From positions 319,634,128-319,698,127 of the forward strand of contig JAVHZZ010000004.1 of assembly GCA_036250195.1 (NCBI GenBank): a stretch of 64,000 bases of DNA, given 5' to 3'. This DNA is from Mixophyes australis (taxonomy: Eukaryota > Chordata > Amphibia > Anura > Limnodynastidae). A program made the position numbers and the translations under genes. How positions within the stretch are numbered: position 1 is the stretch's first letter; each line of letters starts with the position of its first letter. Below the pieces are notes generated by a model, which saw nothing but the letters and a program-made list of their open reading frames with translations, was not told the DNA's origin and made no database searches. Below are positions 51,151 through 62,862 of the stretch, piece after piece.

Positions 51151-52024
51151 TACATTTAAAGTTGCACATGTTTTAAAATACATACAACTCAAAAAGCAGC
51201 AAACAATAATGTTCATGTAACCATTTTTCAGTGTACGCAAAAGTCACAATTTTACGTTTAACCGCAAATCATTAAATACAATTTAATGTGTTTTGTAAAC
51301 TTCAATAGCTGCACACCAATACGTATTATACAAATTGAACAATTTAAAATTTCACGAACAAAGGAAATATTTGGTAATAAAACGAATGTATAGGTGTACT
51401 ATACGTGTTAACTTTTATGTTGGCATTTGAAATATTTTTCTCCTGAAAACTCTAGGTATGACTAATGCTATTGCTGTTTATGGAGATTTTTAAGGAAAAG
51501 TTCTCACTAAAATATTATTATTTGCATAATAATGAATATATGTTTTATTACAAAAATTACATATTTTCATTATTATTATTATTTATTTATTTATTTATTT
51601 TTTAAAAACCAATAAATTCCAAAACTAAATGTTTTGCATATGAACCATAAAGGGTAAATTATATTGTTCAGTGTTAGCGTACTTTTTGCAGCTCTATTAA
51701 AAAGTATTAGCTCCCCTCTACATTACAGACAGCTGATGACCCTCCCCCCTGCATCTTTAGAACAGTGCCAAATGGCATTTGGTGCAGGTCAAAAAGCTTA
51801 GTATACATGCATTTGAGCTGCTGTGATATCACTGGCCCTGCCCCTATTCTGTTCTGAGACTGAAAATTTTGTTTCAGAGTCACAGAACCTAATGAAATTT
51901 GTAAGGACATGTGGCTAGCTATAACAAGACAGTTTTTTTAATCAGGACGACAGGCATGAATGAATGAGTGTCTACTGTTGTGCCATTCTCTAAACGACTA
52001 GAGGACCAGATGAAGATCACAGAT
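51151..52024. other. Unassigned AT-rich interval
   Basis: Only ATT/ATTT-rich microsatellite-like DNA (51570-51605) was noticed. Confidence 0.5.
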
Positions 52025-52148
52025 CTGAAGGTAAATCGTGTCAGTGTGTACGCATTGAATCGCCCGACCGATTGGACCTTTAGTCATTAGTAAAATCATT
52101 GTAGATGACACGTCGGTCGTAAAATTCTTCAGTGTGTACCTAGCCTTA
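52025..52148. mobile_element. MITE end related to 4312-5330
   Basis: Contains CCCGACCGATTGGACCTTTA and AAAATCATTGTAGATGACAC and ends CAGTGTGTACCTAGCCTTA. Confidence 0.5.
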
Positions 52149-53465
52149 TTGATGTATGGTAATCCTCTCTCTATATAATAGCTTTAGGAAATGGCCTATG
52201 AATAAGGGTTGTGTCTGACATCACTGGGGCACAGAATGATGTCATTAAGATGTTTGTTCTCGGTGTCCAGAGAAGGCCCTTGCGACAGACACAGTTCCCT
52301 AAGATTGTTCATAACCTGCACAGAGAGATAGCATTAAACTTTCTACTATATGGTTTTTCCAGTACACATTTAACCACAGACAAGTTTTGAAGTAACAGGT
52401 AGGTACTAAACACTGCATACAGGAGTCACCCAGTCATCTAGCCATCACAATTTGGTACTTGTCAAAGTCGCTCATATTCTTACACTTGTCCATTTTTCCT
52501 GCTTCCAAATCATTAACTTCAAAAACTGACAGTTTACCTGATGCCTAATATATCCCACCCATTGACAGGTGCCATTGTAATGAGATAATCAAAGTTATTC
52601 ACTTCACTTGTCAGAGGTTTTAATGTTGTGGCTGATTGGTGTATTATTTATTGTATCTTATTGGAGTGGTGAGTGTGCATTCCATGCTTTGCTGTTAAGT
52701 ATACAGCTATGTCCACCATGCAAAATGACTTGAATTCTCTGTCACATCTAAGGTCCTGGATCTTAAGTTCCTGGTATCTCGAATGGGGCTTTGCATCGTC
52801 TATCTGCTTCGTCTGTGGGTAAATGCATTTCTAGGTGCACTTGAAGCAATGTAATCAATAGCTTTAAACACACAACCAGGTGCAAATTGCTTTTATGTAT
52901 GGGATTCAATTAGGTGGACAAGTAGCTGATCTTGTCTACATAAGGAAACATTCTGGGTGTGCATATTTTGCAGTTTGCAAATTACCCTTAATATCTGTAT
53001 TCAAAAATAAAGAAATTAAAAGATCTGGGAGCCACAATTTTCTATGTTGATTGAACTTACAAAACTGAACTTTCCTGGCAATGAGAAATAAAAACAGTGT
53101 CCTTTCTCTACTAGGTGGTAATAACCTGTGATATAGGTCTCCTAAACAGAAAATGTACAAATATATTTTCAGAAGCTCATCAGAAGGAAATATTTTGAGA
53201 TAAATATTTAATTATGGAGATACTTTTTTTACCGTTGCATAAGACTGTATGTCAATAATCCTATCACACATTTTGAGAATTCTTTGTACAATAGGAATAT
53301 TTTCATGGTCTGCGTTAAGTATTGTTGTGTGTGTCGGTAATGACCAATCAAAAAAGGTTACCTTAATATCGCTGACATACTGTATGTAACTGTTACGGCT
53401 GGAAACTTTCGTATGGTCACCCTCAATAAATAATTAGATCTGTTTGTGTGTTTATTAATTTGATC
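52149..53465. other. Unassigned interval
   Basis: No coding region, RNA or repeat recognised. Confidence 0.5.
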
Positions 53466-53473
53466 ATTTAACC

Positions 53474-53619
53474 CAGTGTTGGCTAACCTTTGACACTCCA
53501 GGTGTTGTGAAACTACAAGTCCCAGCATACCCTTCCAGCAATAAGCTGCTATATATTGGCTAAGCATGCGGGGACTTGTAGTTTCACAACACCTGGAGTG
53601 TCTAGGTTAGCCAACACTG
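53474..53619. mobile_element. hAT-type hairpin MITE, TSD ATTTAACC
   Basis: CAGTGTTGGCTAACCT at the left end and its inverted partner AGGTTAGCCAACACTG at the right; GGTGTTGTGAAACTACAAGT continues the stem, so nearly the whole 146 bp folds on itself. ATTTAACC is exact at 53466-53473 and 53620-53627. Confidence 0.9.
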
Positions 53620-53627
53620 ATTTAACC

Positions 53628-54499
53628 AGACTGTTAATATTATGCTGCATGTACTATACCTTCAAAATTTGCTGTGCGTGCTCAATGTTGTTATAAAATG
53701 ATCAATATTTGGTGAACTGAGTATAGCGGAATTAACTGCAGTCAGCATTTTGTTTATCTGAAATGAAGAACAATTGGATTCTCTCAGCTATACAAAAATG
53801 TAAATATTATAAAGTAAATATAATTAATAAGAGTAATCATTTCACAATGTTTATATTTAATTTAAAATAAAGTCTATATTGCATGCAAATAAATTATGAA
53901 TATGTTGAAAGCTTGTTGGGAAAAGGAGAGCATTTTGGGAATTGTAGTTCTGCTGGAAAGCCTTATGTCGCCTTAGTGTAAAAATATTTTTTTTAATGTG
54001 ATTCTAAATAAAACATTTCTCACACATGTCTCAGTTACTTGTTCATATGGTGTTCTATATATATTATATATCAGGAAGCTGCATTACATGTGTGGCAGAT
54101 GGCAAAGTTTTGTTCATGTTTAAATTGCAAGAAAATATTCCAAGTCATGCAATTAAAGAGGAAAATGTTCAAGTAAGCAAACATGGAAGTTAATTGAATC
54201 CATATGCATCACAGAAAGACGTTCTGAAATATACAGATTCATTAAGTTTTATATAACTAAATTGTGTGATTGGGGAATCCGCAGTGAAGCTCAAGCAACA
54301 AAGAGGCTGTTGGACAACTCACTTAGCTCAGATTTGTTTTGATGAGGACAAGAATCTCAAAAATTGCACATATCCATAAAGTTCATCAAAAATATGATTA
54401 CTCACTGCAGGTTTGAATTCCCATTGCCATCAATTCGTGTTTCGATTTTAAGTGAATACATGGTTATTTGAAAGGACAGCTAAGCTCAGTTAATTATTT
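53628..54499. other. Unassigned interval
   Basis: AT-rich, no recognised gene or repeat. Confidence 0.5.
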
Positions 54500-55085
54500 A
54501 TAATTTATTTATTGTCCTTCATTTATATAGTGCCAATCATATTACGCAGCACACAGAAGATTTGTCATACTTGCGAACTCTCCCGGAGTGTCCGGGAGAC
54601 TCATTTCGGGTGATTCTGACGGACTGCAGGGAGAGTATGGCAATCTCCCGCATCGGGCAGAATTTTGTCCAAATCATCGCGATTCACCGGGAATCGTGGA
54701 GTTTAGCATCGCCCCCGCTGTAAAATGACGCGTTTTGCGTCATTACGTCACGGGGATGGGGCCAAAATGACGCGATTTTCAGAGCCCCGCCCCCTACACG
54801 TCCACCTTCCCTCTGCAGCTCCCGGATCATACTTGCCATAAGTTGGCAAGTATGAGATATGTAGTCATCAGTCCCTGCCCTATCGGAATTTACAATGTAA
54901 ATTCCTTACTACATAAATACACACACACAGACTACAGTCCATTTTGTCGGATGCCAAGCAACCAACTGGTATGTTTCTGGACTGTAGGCGGAAACCAGAG
55001 CGCCGGGAGGAAACCCACACAAGAACACAGGGAGAACACCGATAGCGCCTTGGTCAAAATCAAACTCATGACCCTAGAGCTATGA
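54500..55085 (-). mobile_element. V-SINE interrupted by a hAT MITE
   Basis: Tail sequence (TTTATATAGTGCC, 54500-54565) and body (ATCAGTCCCTGCCC ... GGCGGAAACCAGAGCG ... ACTCATGACCC, 54863-55085) are one minus-strand SINE split by the MITE at 54566-54854. The head is eroded. Confidence 0.75.
54566..54854. mobile_element. hAT-type MITE (CATACTTGCC family)
   Basis: Ends CATACTTGCGAACT and, reversed, CATACTTGCCAACT. Flanks AGATTTGT and AGATATGT agree at 7 of 8 positions, an aged 8-bp duplication. GC-rich interior with CTCCCGGAGTGTCCGGGAGA. Confidence 0.85.
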
Positions 55086-57205
55086 GACAGTCATTCCCTT
55101 GCATTTCTTGGCAGATTTCTGCGAAAAAAATCTTGATCCAGTATTTCGTTCTCCTTTATAGCAATTGGCATAAAACATATCCACATTCTGAACTCAATGA
55201 CCAAACAGCTGCAGAGATGGTTCAAAATAGCACATATAAGAGAGCATTCTCTTTTGAACTTGTGGTGCCATCACTGGTCATGATTGAATTTATCATTCTA
55301 CAAAAAACATTTCTGTTATCTTTGAAAATTCTAGTTGGTTTTTCAAACCAGAAACGTTAGGATTTGTGCACTTTTTCGCTTTTAACTCCTCATTCCAAAG
55401 GAATGTGACATATGCCACCTAGATAGATTTATTATGACCATTTCAGGCTTTTAGTAGCTAATTTAAAATTTCCACCCTATCTCTACCTGGACCAGTCACC
55501 TTCCAGAATATGGATTGAATTGTATTGTCACATTCACATTTCCTGCACACAACACAAAAAGGAAAACATGTAAAGTTAGTGTCCTTTAAATTCAGGATGG
55601 TTACAGTAGATACTTCATCAATGATGCTCAGCCGATAAACATAAACAATAATATACTTATGTCTAAAAATAAATTGTGTGTTCTGTTGTCACCACTATTT
55701 TAGATGCTTATCATTATATTACTTGTATGTCTTGGTATTACATCATGGTGTTTGGCTATAGACACAGATGAGGAAACATCTCACTATTCCGTTCATTAAT
55801 TTATTTATTTTGTGCCAGTTGTAGATAAAACATTTCAGTAGAATGTTCATCTGAAACTCAGAGTTGTATGGTTTCAAGAGTAGCACACAATAATGTAAAA
55901 CAATTTCCAGAAGGAGAGCTTGCACACTACATATAGAGAGCTGGTATTTAATTTCCTTCAAGGACTCGTTCACTTGGAGTTGTGGCCTTTATCATGGATA
56001 AGGGTGTCAATGATTTCTAGGTTACAATGCACTTAACAAGCACAGACATGCAATCGGTGCATCCTGACTCCCTTCCTTTTACAATGGATTCTAGAAGACA
56101 ATGTGAACAAGCACCTCCAATACTTGGTCTTTCTGCTTTTTCAGCTCCGCCTCAATTTAGGTCACAGAATTCAGGTGAATGGAGAGACCCTAATCACCCC
56201 ACCCCATTATTTGGGATATTGGCGAAAATATCAAAGGGGAGCATTCATAAATCTGAACGCACATAAAAAATAAACAAAATAAATTTATATAAAATTAATG
56301 TCACCTGTTAATAATAAAGGTGTTAAAAAAGAGGTTTTTTTTATTTCTTTTTTTTATCATGAAATACATTTATTAGTATGCTGTTAATGTCTAATGAACA
56401 TAAAAAATGTTTTCACAGTTGTTCCTAAATGCAAACACATATTATAGCATGCATACGCGACTGTCATCACTACTGCTCAGGACTTAAACTAGCCCTGTAG
56501 GTGGAGCAAGAGATACGGCAGAAAAACGAGTAACTTTGAGAGATCCAGAGCCTGATTCGGACATGACATGGCTGCGTGCGCTTAATTTTTGGCATGCCCT
56601 AATTGTACATTGACTATGGCAAAACGCCCTTTGCCCACTCCATACACTCCCTGAAATTGTAGGTTGTAATAAGTGTCATTTGCGCTTGAAGATGGAGCGG
56701 ACATGTCTGCATTTACTGGCAGATGTCCCGGTTCTGGGCATGAGCAGAGTGATTTTATGTACAATACGCTCAAAATGGGCAGATATGTGCATTGCTGAAT
56801 CAGACCCAGTCACTACAACATCTGATGGGCTACATACCTTCACAAATGCACGTGTGGAAAGGTATATTTAGGTCACTCCAGCAGACCTGTAGAAGTTTGA
56901 GTTAACAACTTAGATCAGTAATTTGTGCCTGCAAAAAAAGATGAAAAGATTAAAGTAGAAAATAGGGACAACACCAATACCAACATCAAAACTAAAGAGA
57001 AAGGGATACTGCATATGCAAAACTCTTTAAATTACTAAGACACAATGTTTCAAAATTGTGAGGCATCGCATTAGAAGAGATCCAGACACATTACTTATGA
57101 CAGGTATTGAAATATAAACTCCTACAAAGGGAAATTTACTGGATCACAAAAACTTAATGCCCTCCAGCCATACAGTTTAAGTAAAGATTGTAACTTTAGC
57201 TTCTA
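55086..57205. other. Unassigned sequence
   Basis: Short ORFs only, none with a recognisable domain. No RNA gene or repeat identified by eye. Confidence 0.5.
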
Positions 57206-57262
57206 TCTAGCTTAGTATCTCTGTTCTAGCTTAGTATCTCTATTCTAGCTTAGTATCTCTGC
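57206..57262 (+). repeat. 20-bp tandem repeat, 3 copies
   Basis: Unit TAGCTTAGTATCTCTGTTC (one position varies) three times in a row. Confidence 0.85.
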
Positions 57263-57342
57263 TTCATATTAGGGTGTTATGCAATATTTATTATTTGTGC
57301 TTCCAGTTAGCTGTTTTCAGGTATAGCGGGCATTGGTCATAT

Positions 57343-57390
57343 GATATTATTATTATTATTTTTATTATTATTAATAATAATAATAATAAG
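57343..57390. repeat. ATT/AAT microsatellite with inverted symmetry
   Basis: (ATT)n runs into (AAT)n, giving a foldback of about 20 bp per arm. Confidence 0.8.
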
Positions 57391-57636
57391 ATTGTTATTG
57401 TTGTCTTTATAAATGTTTATTATAGCTAAATAATATATATTATGTTAATTATGTACTGTATATATTGTTCATATGTATTATCTATATTATTGACATGCTG
57501 CTTTGGATCTGTGTTAAGTAATTGACTAAGCAAATCATGTGATTTTGGTGCCCTTTGGACAATTAACACTAGATTTCCTCATCAATGAAAATATATTGCT
57601 CTGTCTTGCATTATGCACCTTTTCTCTTCTGCTTTA

Positions 57637-57746
57637 TCATAATCATCATTTATTTATTTATATAGTGCCACTAATTCCGCACTGCTGTACAGAGAGCTCA
57701 CTCATACCAATCCCTGCCCCAATGGAGTTTACAGTCTAAATTCCCG

Positions 57747-57783
<37 letters not shown>

Positions 57784-57830
57784 CAGAGTAGGATCTATTT
57801 GATAGCAGCCAATTAACCTACTAGCATGTT
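57637..57830 (-). mobile_element. V-SINE, 5'-truncated
   Basis: TTTATATAGTGCCACTAATT, CAGTCTAAATTCCCGAACAC, a (CA)n run at 57747-57781, and GATAGCAGCCAATTAACCTA before it breaks off inside the central domain. Confidence 0.8.
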
Positions 57831-58056
57831 TTTTTATGCACAAATAAAGGCTGCAACTAGATTTTGGTGTGTATAATCCATCTCCATTATCCTACTTTCA
57901 TAATTTAAGACATTTTTGGTGAAAAGCAAAAAAGTTGAACTGAATTAAGCGGGTAATCCAAAAATAATAGCAAGCACAAGTTTAAAGTAACATGTTTCAC
58001 CGTGCGCTTTGCCATCACAGCCAACAATCTGGTCACACAAAATGTTTGCACACATT
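57831..58056. other. Unassigned interval
   Basis: Nothing recognised. Confidence 0.5.
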
Positions 58057-58163
58057 GCTATAGCAGCAATGCTTGTTGCTTACTTATAGTGTTGGGCGGT
58101 ATGCAGGGTTTGTTATATGTTCATTCTTTTTCTTAACACATTAACATATGTGCTTGATGCGCA
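58057..58163 (+). repeat. 107-bp direct repeat, copy 1
   Basis: GCTATAGCAGCAATGCTTGT to CTTGATGCGCA; identical by eye to 59017-59123, exactly 960 bp away. The sequence outside the repeat is different. Confidence 0.9.
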
Positions 58164-58396
58164 CATGTACTTGCCAAACATCTAAAGTTGAAGTGCACCT
58201 CTAGCATATATAGGTAAAGTGACCAAACAGGCACATTTTCACAAAACTAGATGTGCTGCACGTCAGTATATTTAATGGTTTATAAATTAACTTTAACTCT
58301 CAAATACCATCAATTACCCTACCTTTCAATGATGTCACTGGTTCCTTTTGGAAGAATATGCTGCATTCTCATGACTTTTGGTGCAGTTCACAAAAT

Positions 58397-58700
58397 TGCT
58401 TCCTTTATTGTGTGTTGCTTCCTTTATTGCGTGTTTTTTGCTTTATTGTGTGTTGCTTCCTTTATTGTGCGCTGCTTCTGTTATTGTGTGTTGCGTCCTT
58501 TATTGTGAGTTGCTTCCTTTATTGTGTGTTGCTTCCTTAATTGCGTGTTGCATCCTTTATTGTGTGCTGCGTCGTTGATTTTGTGCTGTTTCCTTTATTG
58601 TGTGCTGCTTCCTTTATTGTGTGTTGCTTCCGTTATTGTTTGTTGTTTCCTTTATTGTGTGCTGCTTCCGTTATTGTTTGTTGTTTCCCTTATTGTGTGT
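58397..58700 (+). repeat. 19-bp minisatellite, 16 copies
   Basis: Consensus TGCTTCCTTTATTGTGTGT; all 16 units keep 19 bp but differ by point changes (for example TGTTTCCTTTATTGTGTGC). ORFs across it are by-products of the repeat. Confidence 0.9.
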
Positions 58701-59016
58701 TGCCTGAACCTCAAAATTGAAATATGTAGATGTGAGCCATGAAGGTAAAATACATTACTCTGTATTTACCTTACAGTCATATACAACTCTGTTAAAAAGT
58801 ACCCTAATTGGTTTTATTTATTTTATACAATACTCACTCCTGTGGATAAATTGACAAATACACACATTGCATTTCTGTAAAGCAAGACTGAGAATCTTTC
58901 AGTCACTCTGTGTCTGCTCCTCTCAGCTGACATGGTAACATGCTGCATGGAAGTGAAAGATAGCATGGTGTACTTATATAGTTAATAGTATAAACACGCA
59001 AACAGAAAAAGCCCAA

Positions 59017-59123
59017 GCTATAGCAGCAATGCTTGTTGCTTACTTATAGTGTTGGGCGGTATGCAGGGTTTGTTATATGTTCATTCTTTTTCTTAACACA
59101 TTAACATATGTGCTTGATGCGCA
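59017..59123 (+). repeat. 107-bp direct repeat, copy 2
   Basis: Identical to 58057-58163. Confidence 0.9.
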
Positions 59124-59363
59124 TATCAGCATGTACTTTAACAGCAGGCCTTCAATTTCACACACATCAAAAGTGTGCGTACGCTGTGTGTATTACATGC
59201 CTCAAGGTTGTATGACATGCCTTGGTGTTTGTTAAAATCCCACCTCACTAGTGGGGTACAGTGGCATTATTCTACTTTAAGCAGACATACTAATATGTAT
59301 TATTCTCCTGCACATGATAATGATAACTGCCTAAGGAATACTACTATTTTCTTTCTTTTTTAG

Positions 59364-59526
59364 ATGTGATTCATGTGCTCAAACCATTGAGAAAGAGTTT
59401 GTGGTCAGAAGAAGAATGTGCTGCTGTTAAAAAGCATTTAGAAAACATGATCTCACTGAAGAAGGTGCCTGGAGAGATTGTGATACATGCAAACTGCACA
59501 ACAGGAGTTGGAAGCACATTAAGGAC
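59364..59526 (+). pseudogene. Exon-like segment with a SANT/Myb-like motif
   Basis: A pyrimidine tract (TTTTCTTTCTTTTTTAG) ends at 59363 and is followed by an open frame (frame starting GTG at 59366) that reads LWSEEECAAVKKHLENMISL, then KKVPGE and HANCTTGVGSTLR. A W-x-EEE...V-x-x-H...KKVPGK-x-x-C pattern recurs in the C-terminal part of some fish and frog proteins; I recall the pattern but cannot name the gene. The frame is cut at about 59526 by a MITE whose left end overlaps it. No 5' splice site is visible. It could be an exon remnant of a host gene or of a captured transposon gene. Confidence 0.4.
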
Positions 59527-60263
59527 CTGAGTCATTAAGGAACGTATCTCTGGTTTTTGTGCGTATCACACACAATTCCCTTCTGCGCATGCCCACAGCG
59601 TGGACACTCAGCTGTCAACGAAAGCAAGTCCACTGCATATGCCAAAGCAAATGACAGTTACGAATGTCTTCGATTTGGGGGAGTGAACGGGGCGGGGAAT
59701 TGCCCGTAGTAGATGCACAATGTGGGCGTGCCAAACTCAAATGAATGCAGCCACGTTGGAATGAAGCTCTGCATGTGTGGAAGTTTCTTATATTTCTGCA
59801 GTATCTCTTGCACCAGCTAAGGGGCCAATCTTAGTCCGCATCGTATGCATGATATAATATGTGTCTGCGATCAGGAGCAACTGTAAAAATTTATTTTATG
59901 TACAGTAGACATTAAGGACAGCCTAATCCTAATGTTTTTCAATGGCAAAAAAATATATATATATATTTTTTTTATATAGACTTTCAATTTCTAATCATAA
60001 ATGACTATATTATTGACAGGTAACATTAATTGATTAATATTTCTTTTTTCTGTGCTGTCTTTTGAGATTTCATATTACACATACATATTGTACGCATCCT
60101 GCAGTGTCTGGTCTAGTACAGCAGAGGGAACCTACACCCATAGTCATCACCACACGTATCTGGAGATCTGTTCCTTGCTGACTCCGGGAGTATGCAGAGC
60201 CGGTTTACGTGCCGCTGAGAACAACGGCACGATGCGCTCAGTATGCTGCCTTAATGACTCAAG
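59522..60263. mobile_element. MITE-like element with CTGAGTCATTAAGG ends
   Basis: Left end GACCTGAGTCATTAAGGAAC and right end CTGCCTTAATGACTCAAGCCC are inverted partners, related to the ends of 33392-33701. TAAG flanks each side, too short to be sure. Interior non-coding. Confidence 0.55.
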
Positions 60264-60360
60264 CCCTAAGAGGTTTGTGTGCAGCATAAATCAGTCAACC
60301 ACAAGGAAAAAGTGTTAAATGTGGGAGAGCTGTGGGGCAGATGTAAAGCAAGAGAATTGG

Positions 60361-60725
60361 GGAGGAGGCACATTGGCCTAGTGGTTAGCACTGCTGCCTC
60401 ACAGCACTGGGGTCATGAGTTCAATTCCCAACCATGGCCTTATCTGTGTGGAATTTGTATGTTCTTCCCATGTTTGCGTGGGTTTCCTCCAGGCGCTCCA
60501 GTTTCCTCCCACACTCCAAAAACATACTAGTAGGTCAATTGGCTGCTATCAAAATTGACCCTAGACACTCCCTCTCTGTCTGTGTCTGTATGTGAGTGTG
60601 TGTCTATATTAGGGAATTTAGATTGTAAGCTCCAATGGGGCAGGGACTGATGTGAATGAGTTCTCTGTACAGCGCTGCAGAATTAGTAGCACTATATAAA
60701 TAACTGATGATGATGATGATGAGGA
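60361..60725 (+). mobile_element. V-SINE, full length
   Basis: tRNA-like head with CCTAGTGGTTAGCACTGCTG and ATGAGTTCAATTCCCA, central domain GGTTTCCTCCAGGCGCTCCA, then GCTGCAGAATTAGTAGCACT, TATATAAATAA and (CTGATGATGATGATGATGA) tail. Confidence 0.85.
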
Positions 60726-61138
60726 GGAGACAACCCACCCGGTGTGGAGGTGGGGTGCATAGCTTGAGCCAGGGAGGAAGAGAGGGTATAGCCATATAAC
60801 TCTGTTTTTTGGTTTTCTTTTTGTCGGGGAACAGTTAAAATAAAATCTAAAAATTTGTTCACAAATAGAGTTGATGATTAGGGCACAGGCAGAAAGTATC
60901 CAACATCTATGGTCCTGACAAGCTGCTTCTAAACACTTAAACATACTTTTTTCCTTTACAAACTCATAATATTTAGAGTGCCTGATGTCAAGGTAGAGCC
61001 CCCTGAAGCAACACATTTGTTTGTATTGTTTGTAAACTTGCTGCAAACCTGTATGCATGTGTGTCTTTGTGCCTATGCATGCATGTGTGTGGCGTACAAT
61101 AATGTCTCATGTCATGTTTTCAATCTTGCACTATTTCT
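60726..61138. other. Unassigned interval
   Basis: No gene or repeat recognised; includes a GCATGTGTGT-rich stretch near 61050-61095. Confidence 0.5.
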
Positions 61139-61345
61139 CATACTTACCAACTTTGAATAGTTGGTTTCAGGGAGCCTGTCATTGGAGGTGAGCGTGACGG
61201 AGGCAGGGCTCCAAAATGCGGCGTTTGGGAGCTAATTCTGCCCAATTCACTAGGGAGTGGGGCACATCCTAGTGAAGTGGGCAGAATTCGGGAGATTGCC
61301 ACACGCGGGAGTCTCCCGGACATTCCGGGAGAGTTGGCAAGTATG
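61139..61345. mobile_element. hAT-type MITE (CATACTTGCC family), TSD CTATTTCT
   Basis: Ends CATACTTACCAACTTT and, reversed, CATACTTGCCAACTCT. CTATTTCT is exact at 61131-61138 and 61346-61353. Confidence 0.9.
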
Positions 61346-61353
61346 CTATTTCT

Positions 61354-62070
61354 TACCAGACTTAAGGCATCTTTTTCCAATTGTAAGTCATGTGGGTTTA
61401 CATGGTATATATATGACTAATGTCCTTATTGCTAAATCAGAAGCCTAACAACAATGTTCTTTATTGTAAAGGAAACCTGGAATTACATTGATTTCCTCTA
61501 TTTTATGTGATATCATTGTGTACTGGGAGGAATGGACCATTGTGTTCTCGTTAGTTACCCGCTGAGAGATATGCTGCTGGAAAATGGTATTAAAAACAGC
61601 ACAGTGAATAAAAATAAAATATACTAGTTGTAATAGCCTATGTGTTTTTAAAGAATGTTTAACAATATTTAATAGATTTCAATAAAATTTTCTATTCAAC
61701 TTTTAAAGCATTAAAAGCACAGATTTACTAATGAGCTATATGGACTAGTCTGAGCAAGATCACTGGTCTCCATCATTTCCTGAGTTTTAAAATAGCGTGT
61801 TATATTTTTTTTGATCTACAAATTAATTTTTATTATAATACCAGTTATGAAAAACTGGGTGGAGTTCAGTGGAGAAAAGGAAGTAAAGCTGTTATCAGGT
61901 AATAGGATGAAAGCTGCTCTGTGACCTGATGAGTGTTTCCACTGCCTGAGCAGTCCCAATGGGGCATGGATACTGTATTGTCCACTAGACCAGCCAGGCC
62001 TGGGCTCTGCTGTGCAGTGCACTAGGCCACCTGAGAATAGATGCTATTGCACACTGGGCCCCTGGAAACA
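61354..62070. other. Unassigned interval
   Basis: AT-rich, with no recognised feature. Confidence 0.5.
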
Positions 62071-62862
62071 GGCTCCATATTATACACTAGCCATCAGGGA
62101 ATAGGCTCTATGTTATACACTGGTCACCAGGGAATGGGCTCTACATTATACACTGGTCACCAGGGAATGGGCTCTACATTATACACTGGTCACCAGGGAA
62201 TGGTGTCTACATTATACACTGGTCACCAGGGAATGGGCTCTACATTATATACACTGGTCACCAGGGAATGGTGTCTACATTATACACTGGTCACCAGGGA
62301 ATGGGCTCTACATTATATACTGGTCACCAGGGAATGGGCTCTACATCATACACTGGTCATCAGGGAATGGTGTCTACATCATATACTGGTCACCAGGGAA
62401 TGGGCTCTACATTATACACTGGTCACCAGGGAATGGCCTCTACATTATACACTGGTCACCAGGGAATGGGTTCTACATTATACACTGGTCACAAGGGAAT
62501 GGACTCTATATTATACACTGGTCACCAGGGAATGGGCTTTACATTATACCCTGGTCACCAGGGAATGGGCTCTACATTATACACTGGCCATCAGGGAATG
62601 GGCTCTACATTATGCACTGGCCATCAGGGAATGGGCTCTACATTATACACTGGCCATCAGGGAATGGGCTCTACATTGTACAGTGGCCATAAGGGAATAG
62701 GCTCTACATTATACACTGGCCATCAGGGAATGGGCTTAACATTAAACACTGGCCATCAGGGAATGGGCTCTACATTGTACACTGGTCATCAGGGAATGGG
62801 CTCTATATTTAAACTGGGTCCAAGGGAATGGGCTTTACATTGTACACTGGCCACCAGGGAAT
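62071..62862 (+). repeat. 33-bp minisatellite, about 24 copies
   Basis: Consensus GGGCTCTACATTATACACTG then GTCACCAGGGAAT, 33 bp. The left copies favour GGTCACC, the right copies GGCCATC, so the array has two sub-domains. Because 33 is a multiple of three, long frames (62041-62700 and 62268-62864) stay open with 11-residue repeats; nothing suggests that they are translated. Confidence 0.9.

Noticed and set aside
58251..58742. Overlapping cysteine- and leucine-rich ORFs resembling membrane segments
   Set aside because: They are translations of the 19-bp minisatellite in shifting frames.
60389..60440. tRNA gene
   Set aside because: A- and B-box-like words belong to the V-SINE head; no full cloverleaf or acceptor stem can be drawn.
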